Below are positions 23,113-30,835 of a stretch of 31,974 nucleotides of DNA, one piece after another. The stretch covers positions 1 to 31,974 of the forward strand of contig CAZGHD010000007.1 of the NCBI GenBank assembly GCA_964525525.1, in the 5' to 3' direction. Origin of the DNA: RGIG2161 sp964525525. Its GTDB lineage: Bacteria; Bacillota; Clostridia; Oscillospirales; CAG-272. The position numbers were made by a program, and so were the translations under genes. Each line of letters starts with the position of its first letter. Within the stretch, counting starts at the first letter, position 1. The notes below the pieces were generated by a model. That model was not told the DNA's origin, did not search any database, and was given only the letters and a program-made list of their open reading frames with translations.

Positions 23113-25392
23113 ATGGATTACCAAGTAAAACAAACAGCCGAAAGAATTAAAGAGCTTCGTCTTGTTTTCAAAAAGACACCAGAGGAAATGGCAGAAATAA
23201 CAGGCGTTACCGTCGAAGATTACAATCTGTGCGAGAGCGGAGAACACGACTTTTCCTTTACTTTTCTTCATAAGTGCGCTATCGCTTTCGGTGTTGACAT
23301 AAAAGATCTCATCACCGGTGAAGAAGCAAAGCTCAGCAGATATACCGTAGTAAAGAACGGAGAAGGCGAAATTATAGAACGCCGTTCAGGTTTTAAATAC
23401 AACCAGCTTGCGTCAGATTTCCGCCACAAGCTTTCCGAACCTTTTATGGTACACGCGCCTTATACTGCGGGTAACGAAACCGCTCAGATTATGCTCTCTA
23501 CCCACGCAGGCGAGGAGTTTGATTACGTCGTCCGCGGTTCCCTGAAGGTCAACATAAACGGCAATATCGAGATTCTCAACGCCGGAGATTCTATATACTA
23601 CAATAGTTCAACCCCTCACGGAATGGTGGCTGTCGGCGGTGAAGATTGCGACTTCCTCGCTATGGTAATAAAAGCATCCGGCGAGAGTACCCCTGTTCCT
23701 GCTCCGAAAAAATCGGCTCCTGCATTCAAGCGCCACGAGATCACAGATCCTATATATAAGAAATATATCGACGTAGTAGAATCCGACGAGGGTGCGCTTG
23801 AAAAGATCAGCTTCAAAAACTCAGAAAACTTCAACTTCGCGTTCGATATAGTCGACGCTGTTGCAGAGAAATCTCCCGATAAGCTCGCGATGATTCATAT
23901 TGATAACGACGGCAACGAACGCAATTTTACATTTGCGGATATGTCCCGACTTTCAAATAAAGCCGCAAATTACTTTGAGTCTATTGGTATTAAACGCGGC
24001 GACAGAGTAATGCTCGTTCTCAAGCGTCACTATCAGTTCTGGGTATCTATTCTTGCGCTTCACAAGATAGGCGCGATCGTAATTCCTGCCACCAACCAGC
24101 TGCTCAAAAAAGACTTTGAGTACCGCTTTACCACCGCAGGTATAAAGGCTATTGTTTGTACGACTGACGGAACGGTTGCTGATGAAGTAGATGCGGCTAT
24201 CGCCACAACCAACACCGTAGAGATCAAAGTCAGCGTAAGAGGCAACCGTGACGGTTGGCTTGATTTTGATGCAGAATATGAAAAATTCTCTGATAATTAC
24301 ACGAGAGTTCCTCAGTCTTCAAGCGACATTATGCTTATGTATTTCTCATCAGGAACTACGGGTTATCCCAAGATCGCGGCTCATAGCTTTACCTACGCAC
24401 TCGGTCACTTTATCACCGCAAGATACTGGCATAACGTGAATCCGAACGGAGTTCACTTCACGATTTCCGACACCGGCTGGGGTAAATCCGTATGGGGTAA
24501 ACTGTACGGACAGTGGATCTGTGAATCCTGCATATTTACTTATGACTTTGACCGATTTGACGCAAACCGCATTCTCCCGATGTTTAAGAAATACAACATC
24601 ACTACCTTCTGTGCTCCGCCTACAATGTATCGTTTCTTTATAAAAGAAGATCTGTCAAAATTTGATCTTACTTCTCTTGAGCACGTTACTATCGCCGGAG
24701 AAGCACTCAATCCCGAAGTATTCAATAAATTCTATGAAGCAACAGGACTTAAACTTATGGAAGGTTTCGGTCAGACAGAGACAACGCTTGCTGTCGCAAA
24801 CCTCGTAGGCATGGAGCCCAAGCCCGGTTCTATGGGACGTCCGTCTCCGCTTTACGATATTGACATAATCGATCCCGACGGAAATCCCGTAAAAGACGGT
24901 GAGGTTGGCGAAATCGTTATCAGAACAGACAAAGAAGTTCCGTTCGGTCTCTACAAAGAGTATTATAATGATCCCGATAACACAGCCAAAGCATGGCACG
25001 ACGGCATCTATCATACCGGTGACACCGCTTGGCGTGACGAGGATGGATATTTCTGGTACGTCGGACGCACGGATGACCTCATTAAGTCTTCCGGCTACCG
25101 CATCGGTCCGTTCGAGATCGAAAGCGTTATCATGGAACTTCCGTACGTACTTGAGTGTGCTATTACCGCAGTTCCCGATGAGATCAGAGGTCAGGTAGTA
25201 AAAGCCACTATCGTTCTCGTAAAAGACAAGGTTGGCGACGATGATCTCAAAAAAGAGATCCAGACCTACGTCAAGAACCGTACCGCTCCTTATAAATACC
25301 CGAGAATAGTTGATTTTGTTGAAGAACTTCCCAAAACCATCAGCGGAAAGATCAAACGCGCTGAGATCAGAAAGACCGACAGCGAAAAATAA
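23113..25392 (+). CDS. Fusion protein: XRE-type HTH, cupin, and AMP-forming acyl-CoA ligase
   Basis: A 759-residue protein. Residues 9-66 are a helix-turn-helix of the XRE type (RIKELRLVFKKTPEEMAEITG). Residues about 108-187 are a cupin (HAGEEFDYVVRGSLKV, then GDSIYYNSSTPHG). Residues about 238-750 are an AMP-forming ligase with P-loop FSSGTTGYPK (411-420), EGFGQTET, TGDTAWRDEDGY, GRTDDLIKSSGYRIGP and the C-terminal catalytic lysine in PKTISGKIKR. It should make an acyl-CoA from a free acid, ATP and CoA; the ligase part resembles medium-chain or ACSM-like synthetases. The ATG at 23113 follows AAGGAG at 9 bases; a longer reading from 22999 would run through the T-box and terminator. It is a single gene behind the T-box. 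An HTH-cupin N-terminus suggests effector sensing or self-regulation, which is inference. Confidence 0.93.
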   Translation: MDYQVKQTAERIKELRLVFKKTPEEMAEITGVTVEDYNLCESGEHDFSFTFLHKCAIAFGVDIKDLITGEEAKLSRYTVVKNGEGEIIERRSGFKYNQLASDFRHKLSEPFMVHAPYTAGNETAQIMLSTHAGEEFDYVVRGSLKVNINGNIEILNAGDSIYYNSSTPHGMVAVGGEDCDFLAMVIKASGESTPVPAPKKSAPAFKRHEITDPIYKKYIDVVESDEGALEKISFKNSENFNFAFDIVDAVAEKSPDKLAMIHIDNDGNERNFTFADMSRLSNKAANYFESIGIKRGDRVMLVLKRHYQFWVSILALHKIGAIVIPATNQLLKKDFEYRFTTAGIKAIVCTTDGTVADEVDAAIATTNTVEIKVSVRGNRDGWLDFDAEYEKFSDNYTRVPQSSSDIMLMYFSSGTTGYPKIAAHSFTYALGHFITARYWHNVNPNGVHFTISDTGWGKSVWGKLYGQWICESCIFTYDFDRFDANRILPMFKKYNITTFCAPPTMYRFFIKEDLSKFDLTSLEHVTIAGEALNPEVFNKFYEATGLKLMEGFGQTETTLAVANLVGMEPKPGSMGRPSPLYDIDIIDPDGNPVKDGEVGEIVIRTDKEVPFGLYKEYYNDPDNTAKAWHDGIYHTGDTAWRDEDGYFWYVGRTDDLIKSSGYRIGPFEIESVIMELPYVLECAITAVPDEIRGQVVKATIVLVKDKVGDDDLKKEIQTYVKNRTAPYKYPRIVDFVEELPKTISGKIKRAEIRKTDSEK

Positions 25393-25890
25393 TTACTTGA
25401 TAATCCGCTCAAGCGTCTCTGCGTGGTGTTCTTCGTCAAGAATTATGCGGTTGATAATAGCTTTAATATCCTTATCATCGGTTAATTCAACTATTTTTCG
25501 ATAGTTTGCGGCAGATGATCTTTCATCAACTATATCACCGTAAATTGCGTTTTTGAAAAACGCTTCGTTCACCGACGGATTGCGTGAAATCTTTATTGAT
25601 TTACGCATACCGTCGGTGAATTTTATTTTCGGGTCATAACCAAGCTCAAAAATCAACTTTCCAAGCATCTTGAAATGCTTCATTTCAGTAATGGCTATAC
25701 ATTCGATAATTTCAGCAGCGACCTTATATTCATTCTCAAAAAGTATCTCTTGATAGGAATATTCAGATATAGCGTATAACTCGCTTAAATACGCCTTGTA
25801 AAGTAATTCCGCGACAAGTCTGTTGTTATCCCTGCCTTTGATACAAGGATAGGGAAGATTTAATACGCAGCTGTATTCATTTTTTTCCAT
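25393..25890 (-). CDS. Ferritin-like di-iron protein (rubrerythrin-type four-helix bundle)
   Basis: A 165-residue helical protein. Candidate metal ligands fit two ExxH pairs and two lone glutamates: helix 1 Glu37 or Glu43 (SELYAISEYSYQ), helix 2 Glu69-x2-His72 (TEMKHF), helix 3 Glu123 (DERSSA) and helix 4 Glu153-x2-His156 (DEEHHAE). It has no rubredoxin tail. Such proteins remove peroxide or store iron in anaerobes; a spore-coat-type manganese catalase relative is an alternative. GAGG lies 8 bases before the ATG. Its stop codon directly abuts that of the ligase gene, with no base between. Confidence 0.78.
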   Translation of the reverse strand: MEKNEYSCVLNLPYPCIKGRDNNRLVAELLYKAYLSELYAISEYSYQEILFENEYKVAAEIIECIAITEMKHFKMLGKLIFELGYDPKIKFTDGMRKSIKISRNPSVNEAFFKNAIYGDIVDERSSAANYRKIVELTDDKDIKAIINRIILDEEHHAETLERIIK

Positions 25891-25951
25891 AATATTACCT
25901 CAAACAAATAAATTAACTTAATATAATACTATGTAAAAAACGATTTTGTGT

Positions 25952-25984
25952 TAAAAAAAGAGACAGGGAAGACCCTATCTCTTT
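25952..25984 (-). terminator. Terminator after the ECF S component gene
   Basis: AAAGAGACAGGG / CCCTATCTCTTT with loop AAGA and one mismatch; on the minus strand the stem runs into an unbroken T-tract (25958-25952). Confidence 0.9.
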
Positions 25985-25999
25985 GATTATTGATTGATT

Positions 26000-26608
26000 T
26001 TATACGTTTTTGTTTATCTTGATTCTGCTTGCGAGTATAGGACAAACGACAACGTTAAGAGCAAACTCAAAAACAAAGTTCCAGATAATAAGCGCAACTA
26101 CGAATATAATAATATTGTTACTTCCGTTCCAGCCAAGTGCTTCTATCATAGGTTTAAAGAAAAGCACAACTCCGGCAACGTATATTCCGGTATTAACAAT
26201 CGGCGCAACCATAGCAGGAAGAATAGCGTTTACTGCATTGCTTTTCTTTGAAGGCTTGATAAATCTGTATACCAACGCAGACGCCCAAGCCGCTGCTGCA
26301 CCTTTAAGTATACAAAGCACTGCGGTAACGACAGGATTCATAACTACCATCGCCTGACCGCCCTTGTCAAACCCAGTTGCACTGAATACAAACGCGATAA
26401 CACCGAAAACAATACCTACCAATGTAGCGTTTTTAGGTCCCACAAGCATACCTGCAAGAACTATCGGTATAAGTACAAGGGAAGGGAGGTTAACTCCGAA
26501 GTTAGCAAAAACAACTGAAAATAACTGAAGTACGATAACGATTGCTGCAAGTATGGCCGTAAGTGTCATCTTGCGGGTTTTTGCTGAGATGTTTGTTCTG
26601 TTATTCAT
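26000..26608 (-). CDS. ECF transporter S component, possibly for pantothenate
   Basis: A 202-residue protein with about six membrane helices. The N-terminal TRKMTLTAILAAIVIVLQLF has the alanine-rich pattern that S components use to contact the T component, and LIPIVLAGMLVGPKNATLVGIVFG and FVVALIIWNFVFEFALNVVV follow the usual S-component plan. It captures a vitamin or cofactor and works with shared energising subunits EcfA/EcfT, which are not in the window. It lies 88 bases downstream of a CoaX-like gene on the same strand, which suggests pantothenate (PanT-like), but specificity is inferred from context only. AAAGGAG lies about 10 bases before the ATG. Confidence 0.85.
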   Translation of the reverse strand: MNNRTNISAKTRKMTLTAILAAIVIVLQLFSVVFANFGVNLPSLVLIPIVLAGMLVGPKNATLVGIVFGVIAFVFSATGFDKGGQAMVVMNPVVTAVLCILKGAAAAWASALVYRFIKPSKKSNAVNAILPAMVAPIVNTGIYVAGVVLFFKPMIEALGWNGSNNIIIFVVALIIWNFVFEFALNVVVCPILASRIKINKNV

Positions 26609-26696
26609 AATTTTTTCTCCTTTGCTGCTGCCTCCGAGATGGAGTGTAGCGCATAAATTTTATTTATATATGTAAACGGCAATGCCGGAATTTTTA

Positions 26697-27482
26697 TCAG
26701 ATATTATTTATTTTGTATAATTCAATCAATCCTTTGATAGTAAGACGCGGGGAAGACACGTGCTCAAACTCAAGATAACACAGAATATCATCCGAGCAGG
26801 AATTTTTAACGTAAATATTAGGATTGGCACCTGCAAAATAATCGTTTTTTATAGCGTTGACAAAGCCGTTTATCGAATATGCCATACCTCTTATAAGCCC
26901 ACTGTAAATAGAATCATTCGTGTTTTTACCGAGTACACCCGAAGAATTCGCAACGCCTGAAAACGGAATCTGTGGTGCGTATGCAGTAAGCGCTTTAGCT
27001 GACATGTCTACACCAGAAGAAATCACAGAGCCAATAATTTCCGATTTCTCATTGATCGCAGAGATCGTAACGGCCATGCCGATATCAATTACGATAGCCG
27101 GAAGAGATCCGGAGCGCGCAGCGGCAACCGAATTTACCAAAATATCAGAACCAAGCTCCGCAGGATTATCTATTTTGATTTTCAGCAAAGATTTTATTCC
27201 GGGCTTTACAACAAACGGTTGTACGCCGAAATATTTTTTTGAAGCTGAAATAAAAATCTCGGTCATGACAGGATCAACCGAACACAACGCAACTGCATCA
27301 ACATCGTCGTGATCAACAGAATAAAGAGACTCGATCTGATGAAAGTTCATAACGCACTCATCGACGGTGGAGCATCTTGATGATGAAAACATGTGATCAA
27401 AAAGAATTTCGGCAGGATTTCTCTTGACATCTGCCGCCGCAACGGTTATACTTGAATTACGAACGTCTATAGCAAGTAACAT
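26697..27482 (-). CDS. Divergent CoaX-like (type III pantothenate kinase family) protein with altered active-site motifs
   Basis: A 261-residue protein that aligns over its whole length with CoaX, including KPGIKSLLKIKIDNPAELG, VLGKNTNDSIYSGL and the C-terminal LTIKGLIELYK. The active-site motifs are changed: the P-loop DxGNT reads DVRNS (Arg8 for Gly), GADR reads GSDI (111-114), DFGTATT reads DIGMAVT (133-139) and the late TGG motif is not seen. The three motif aspartates Asp6, Asp113 and Asp133 remain. The canonical enzyme phosphorylates pantothenate in CoA synthesis. This copy may be inactive, have another substrate or serve as a regulator. The start has GGAG at 6 bases. Confidence 0.85.
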   Translation of the reverse strand: MLLAIDVRNSSITVAAADVKRNPAEILFDHMFSSSRCSTVDECVMNFHQIESLYSVDHDDVDAVALCSVDPVMTEIFISASKKYFGVQPFVVKPGIKSLLKIKIDNPAELGSDILVNSVAAARSGSLPAIVIDIGMAVTISAINEKSEIIGSVISSGVDMSAKALTAYAPQIPFSGVANSSGVLGKNTNDSIYSGLIRGMAYSINGFVNAIKNDYFAGANPNIYVKNSCSDDILCYLEFEHVSSPRLTIKGLIELYKINNI

Positions 27483-27506
27483 TTTTTCTCCTATTTTTCA
27501 TTCCCT

Positions 27507-27538
27507 CAATTATACAAAATTTGCATTTTGTATAATTG
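27507..27538. repeat. Perfect 14-bp inverted repeat between divergent genes
   Basis: CAATTATACAAAAT (27507-27520) and its exact complement (27525-27538) are separated by TTGC. TATAAT occurs on each strand within it (plus 27531-27536, minus 27514-27509). It lies between the CoaX-like gene and the PHP-like gene. It may be an operator over divergent promoters; no U-run follows, so it is not a typical terminator. Confidence 0.85.
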
Positions 27539-27609
27539 CCTATATTTCTCTGGAAACACTTCTCTGTGTATCTTTTATTCTCGCTTTAGCCAGAAAGGCA
27601 CATAATACA

Positions 27610-28293
27610 ATGAAGATTGATTTCAATTTACACTGCTTACCTAATCTTGATTATAATCACGACGATTACGACGGCGCGCGTCACGTTTTGAGTCAACTCA
27701 AAGCTTGCTACATCAAATCCGCCGTGGCAACGCCTTTCTACAATCCCGTACGAGAGTCTGTATCATCGTTTATGTCACGCAGAAGATCTGCAATGTCAAA
27801 ATTAAGCAAGTGCGGTGTTGAACTTATTCCTGCAGCAACTGTACCGTTGATAGACGGAATATCAAAGATTGACGGTTTGAATAAGCTCACAGTAAACGAA
27901 ACTGAGTTCATATATTTTTCTCTGCCGCTGAAGTTTAATTCCGAGGAATACGATTCCGAGATACATAGAATTATGTACCAACAGCGTCTTATCCCTGTTT
28001 TCTCGGATTTTGATATTGCAATATCACTCTATGAAGAAAGTGAATTATACAAAATATTAAACACTCCCTATGTAGCGTTTCAAGTGAACGTATCTTCACT
28101 TTCTAACGATATAGTTTTCAAGACCGTCAAGAGTCTCGTGCTCCAAGGAAGATGCGTACTGTTCGGCACCGGAATAAAAGACTACCAAAACAGAACGCCA
28201 AATTACAATCTTCCGTCCAAAAAGTTCGAAAAGATATTCGGCAAAGAAAAATTCAATTATTATATGCTAAAATGCGAGCAATTTTTTCAATAA
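27610..28293 (+). CDS. PHP-domain/CpsB-like protein with altered metal ligands
   Basis: A 227-residue protein. The N-terminus IDFNLHCLPNLD matches the start of CpsB/YwqE phosphatases (IDIHCHILPGIDDG), but the first histidine is Asn6. ATPFYNP (40-46) corresponds to ATPHYR with Phe in place of the metal histidine. The rest keeps the order of the fold (VELIPAATVPL, FIYFSLPL, IPVFSD, AFQVNVSSL). The normal family hydrolyses phosphotyrosine in capsule regulation; with two ligands lost, catalysis is doubtful. I start at the ATG at 27610; a longer reading from 27424 runs through the CoaX-like gene start and the inverted repeat. Its stop codon abuts that of pcrA directly. Confidence 0.65.
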   Translation: MKIDFNLHCLPNLDYNHDDYDGARHVLSQLKACYIKSAVATPFYNPVRESVSSFMSRRRSAMSKLSKCGVELIPAATVPLIDGISKIDGLNKLTVNETEFIYFSLPLKFNSEEYDSEIHRIMYQQRLIPVFSDFDIAISLYEESELYKILNTPYVAFQVNVSSLSNDIVFKTVKSLVLQGRCVLFGTGIKDYQNRTPNYNLPSKKFEKIFGKEKFNYYMLKCEQFFQ

Positions 28294-30699
28294 CTACTCT
28301 TCCCTCTTGAGTTTTGCGTATGATGCCATAAGTTTTTTAGTTCCGAAATCGTCAAAAGCAATCTCGTATATGATGTCTCCACCCATATCTGTCGCAGAAA
28401 GTATCTCACCTGAACCAAATTTGAGATGTTTTACTCTCGTACCTATACCAAAACTTTCAAAGCTGTTTTTTTTCGGCTTACTTGTAGATACAGTGGCAAC
28501 CGAAGAACTAACGTGTCGTTCAAATTCAAGAACGGCACTTTCTTTTGTTCTTTTTGAATTATTCCATACAACCGTTTGGTCAGCCGGTTTACGCTGAGGT
28601 TGAATCACGTTGAGAAGTTCTTTGGGAATCTCCTCCGCAAATCTTGATATAGGATTTATCTGAGTGCGTCCAAAAAGCAATCTTTGATGCACGTGTGATA
28701 TATATAGCTGTTTTTTCGCTCTCGTGATCGCAACGTATGCAAGACGGCGTTCCTCCTCAAGCTCGGATTCGTCCGTCTGCGACTGTACTCCAGGGAAGAT
28801 GTTTTCTTCCATTCCGGGAAGAAATACGACCGGGAATTCAAGTCCTTTAGCGCTATGTATAGTCATCAAAACTACCGCATCTGCTGTTTCGTCGTACTTA
28901 TCGACGTCACTGACGAGCGCTACGTTTTCAAGGAATCCCGAAAGTGTAGCCTCGCTCTCATCCTCAAATCCCGATATATATTCAAGCGCAGATGATGAAA
29001 GTTCCTCGATATTTCCGAGACGCTCAACACCCTCTTCACCAAGAGCGGAAAGCATATCTTTATATCCGGTGATCTCAACCGTTCGATTTATAAGCTCATT
29101 TATCGGTATATTGTCAGCGATTTCTCTCAAGTGTTCGATAATAGCAACGAATTCCTTGAGTTTTTCTGCCGAGCGAGAGACAGAAACGTAGTTGTTCGCT
29201 ATCTTCATGATCTCGAACATACTCTTCCCTTCAGATACCGCAAGCTGTTCTACCGCGTTTACCGTACTTTCACCGATTTTTCTTTTCGGCTCGTTTATAA
29301 TTCTTTTAAGACGGAGATTATCATTTGTGTTTTTTATAACGCACAGATATGCAAGAATATCTCTGATTTCTTTTCTATCGTAGAATCGCGTACCGCCGAG
29401 AACTCTGTACGGTATACCACCGCGCGCAAATGCAGACTCAAGACTGTTTGCCTGCGCGTTCATACGGTAAAGCACCACGAAATCGCGGTATTGTCTGAGT
29501 CCGTTTTGCACCTGTTCCGAAATAGTGGAGGCTATGTAACGCGCCTCCTCGTTTTGGTCGGTAAGCTGGCGCACAACTATTCGCTCTCCGTTATCACCGC
29601 TTGTCCAAAGTTCTTTTCCGCGTCTTCCACCATTATTACGAATAACGGCGTTAGCGGCGTCAAGAATGACCTTCGTGGAACGGTAATTCTGCTCAAGTTT
29701 AATTACGTTGGCGTCACCGTATTCCTTGTCGAAGCTCAAAATATTCTCTATCGTAGCGCCGCGGAATCTGTATATACTTTGGTCATCATCACCAACGACC
29801 ATTATGTTGCGGAATTTTCCGGACAAAAGAGCGGTCAAAACAAACTGTGCTTTATTTGTATCCTGATACTCGTCAACACAGACGTATCTGAATTTGTTCT
29901 GATAATATTCAAGAACGTCGCTATTCTCGCGCAGAAGTCTTACCGTCTGCACTATAATATCATCAAAGTCAAGTGCATTTGCCTCTTTTATCTCGGCCTG
30001 ATAGCGGGTATATATTTTAGCTATCTGAAGCAAGCGGTAATCGTTACCGACTTTCAGATTATATTCGTCAGGAGTAATAAGCTCGTCCTTTGCGCGACTG
30101 ATAGCGTTCATAGCAGAACGCACCGGAAGCACTTTGTCGCTGATATTTAGCTCTTTCATTATATTGGTAATGAGCTTTTTTACGTCATCGGTATCGTATA
30201 TGGTAAAATCAGATGTATAACCGAGTCTGTCTCCGTATCTGCGTAAAACGCGAACACATATCGAGTGGAAAGTTCCTGCCCAGATCTGCGATGCAACGTC
30301 GGGGTCGCCCAAAGTAGTAGCAAGCCTTGCTTTAATTTCGTTTGCAGCCTTGTTTGTAAAGGTAATTGCAAGTATGTTCCACGGAGCCGCAGGAGAAACC
30401 GCGTAAGCCGCGAGAAGATTTTCTATATCCTCGGTTTCTGCATACTGAAGCGCCGCTTTGAATATATTTATCTCCGACTCGCTTCCCTTATTACTGTCGT
30501 TAAAATATGCATCGCCGTACTTTATTATATGTGCTATTCTTTTTACGAGAACGGTGGTTTTTCCACTTCCGGCGCCTGCAAGCACAAGGAGCGGTCCGTT
30601 GACAGTATATACGGCTCTGCGCTGATCTTTATTCAAGGATTTATAAAGCCGGTCGAAAAGTTCCTTTTTCAGTTTAGTAAATTCATTATCAAAATTCAT
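28294..30699 (-). CDS. pcrA: ATP-dependent DNA helicase PcrA/UvrD
   Basis: An 801-residue superfamily 1A helicase. LNKDQRRAV (Q motif), AGAGSGKTT (Walker A, 41-49), ITFTNKAANEIK (Ia), DEYQDTN (II), GDDDQSIYRFRGA (III), QNYRST (IV), TIHSAKGLEFPVVFLPG (V) and ITRAKKQLY (VI) are all present, and the end has a Tudor-like module (VKHLKFGSGEI). It unwinds DNA 3'-5' in repair and at stalled forks. Between motifs I and Ia there are about 40 extra residues (63-105) compared with the B. subtilis protein. GGAGG lies 11 bases before the ATG. Confidence 0.95.
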   Translation of the reverse strand: MNFDNEFTKLKKELFDRLYKSLNKDQRRAVYTVNGPLLVLAGAGSGKTTVLVKRIAHIIKYGDAYFNDSNKGSESEINIFKAALQYAETEDIENLLAAYAVSPAAPWNILAITFTNKAANEIKARLATTLGDPDVASQIWAGTFHSICVRVLRRYGDRLGYTSDFTIYDTDDVKKLITNIMKELNISDKVLPVRSAMNAISRAKDELITPDEYNLKVGNDYRLLQIAKIYTRYQAEIKEANALDFDDIIVQTVRLLRENSDVLEYYQNKFRYVCVDEYQDTNKAQFVLTALLSGKFRNIMVVGDDDQSIYRFRGATIENILSFDKEYGDANVIKLEQNYRSTKVILDAANAVIRNNGGRRGKELWTSGDNGERIVVRQLTDQNEEARYIASTISEQVQNGLRQYRDFVVLYRMNAQANSLESAFARGGIPYRVLGGTRFYDRKEIRDILAYLCVIKNTNDNLRLKRIINEPKRKIGESTVNAVEQLAVSEGKSMFEIMKIANNYVSVSRSAEKLKEFVAIIEHLREIADNIPINELINRTVEITGYKDMLSALGEEGVERLGNIEELSSSALEYISGFEDESEATLSGFLENVALVSDVDKYDETADAVVLMTIHSAKGLEFPVVFLPGMEENIFPGVQSQTDESELEEERRLAYVAITRAKKQLYISHVHQRLLFGRTQINPISRFAEEIPKELLNVIQPQRKPADQTVVWNNSKRTKESAVLEFERHVSSSVATVSTSKPKKNSFESFGIGTRVKHLKFGSGEILSATDMGGDIIYEIAFDDFGTKKLMASYAKLKREE

Positions 30700-30743
30700 C
30701 GGGCGCTTTTCCTCCGGATATGTTTATATTAGTGTATTATAAT

Positions 30744-30772
30744 ATTATAACTTAAATTTACAAATTAATCAA
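30744..30772 (-). promoter_or_regulatory. Promoter of pcrA
   Basis: On the minus strand TTGATT (30772-30767), 17-base spacer and TATAAT (30749-30744), about 45 bases before the ATG. Confidence 0.8.
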
Positions 30773-30792
30773 TAGATTTAAAGGAATTAAAA

Positions 30793-30826
30793 ACGGGATA
30801 TTGCGCCGAGTGGCGCAATATCCCGT
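30793..30826 (-). terminator. Terminator after hpf
   Basis: A perfect 15-bp stem (ACGGGATATTGCGCC and its complement) with loop GAGT, followed on the minus strand by TTTTTAATT. Confidence 0.93.
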
Positions 30827-30835
30827 AAGATTTAT

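Noticed and set aside
27424..27609. Longer N-terminus of the PHP-like protein
   Set aside because: It would overlap the start of the CoaX-like gene and cover the perfect inverted repeat; the family motif starts right after ATG 27610.
29131..30150. Long plus-strand reading frame (339 residues)
   Set aside because: It is the antisense shadow of the pcrA gene, whose helicase motifs are complete on the minus strand.
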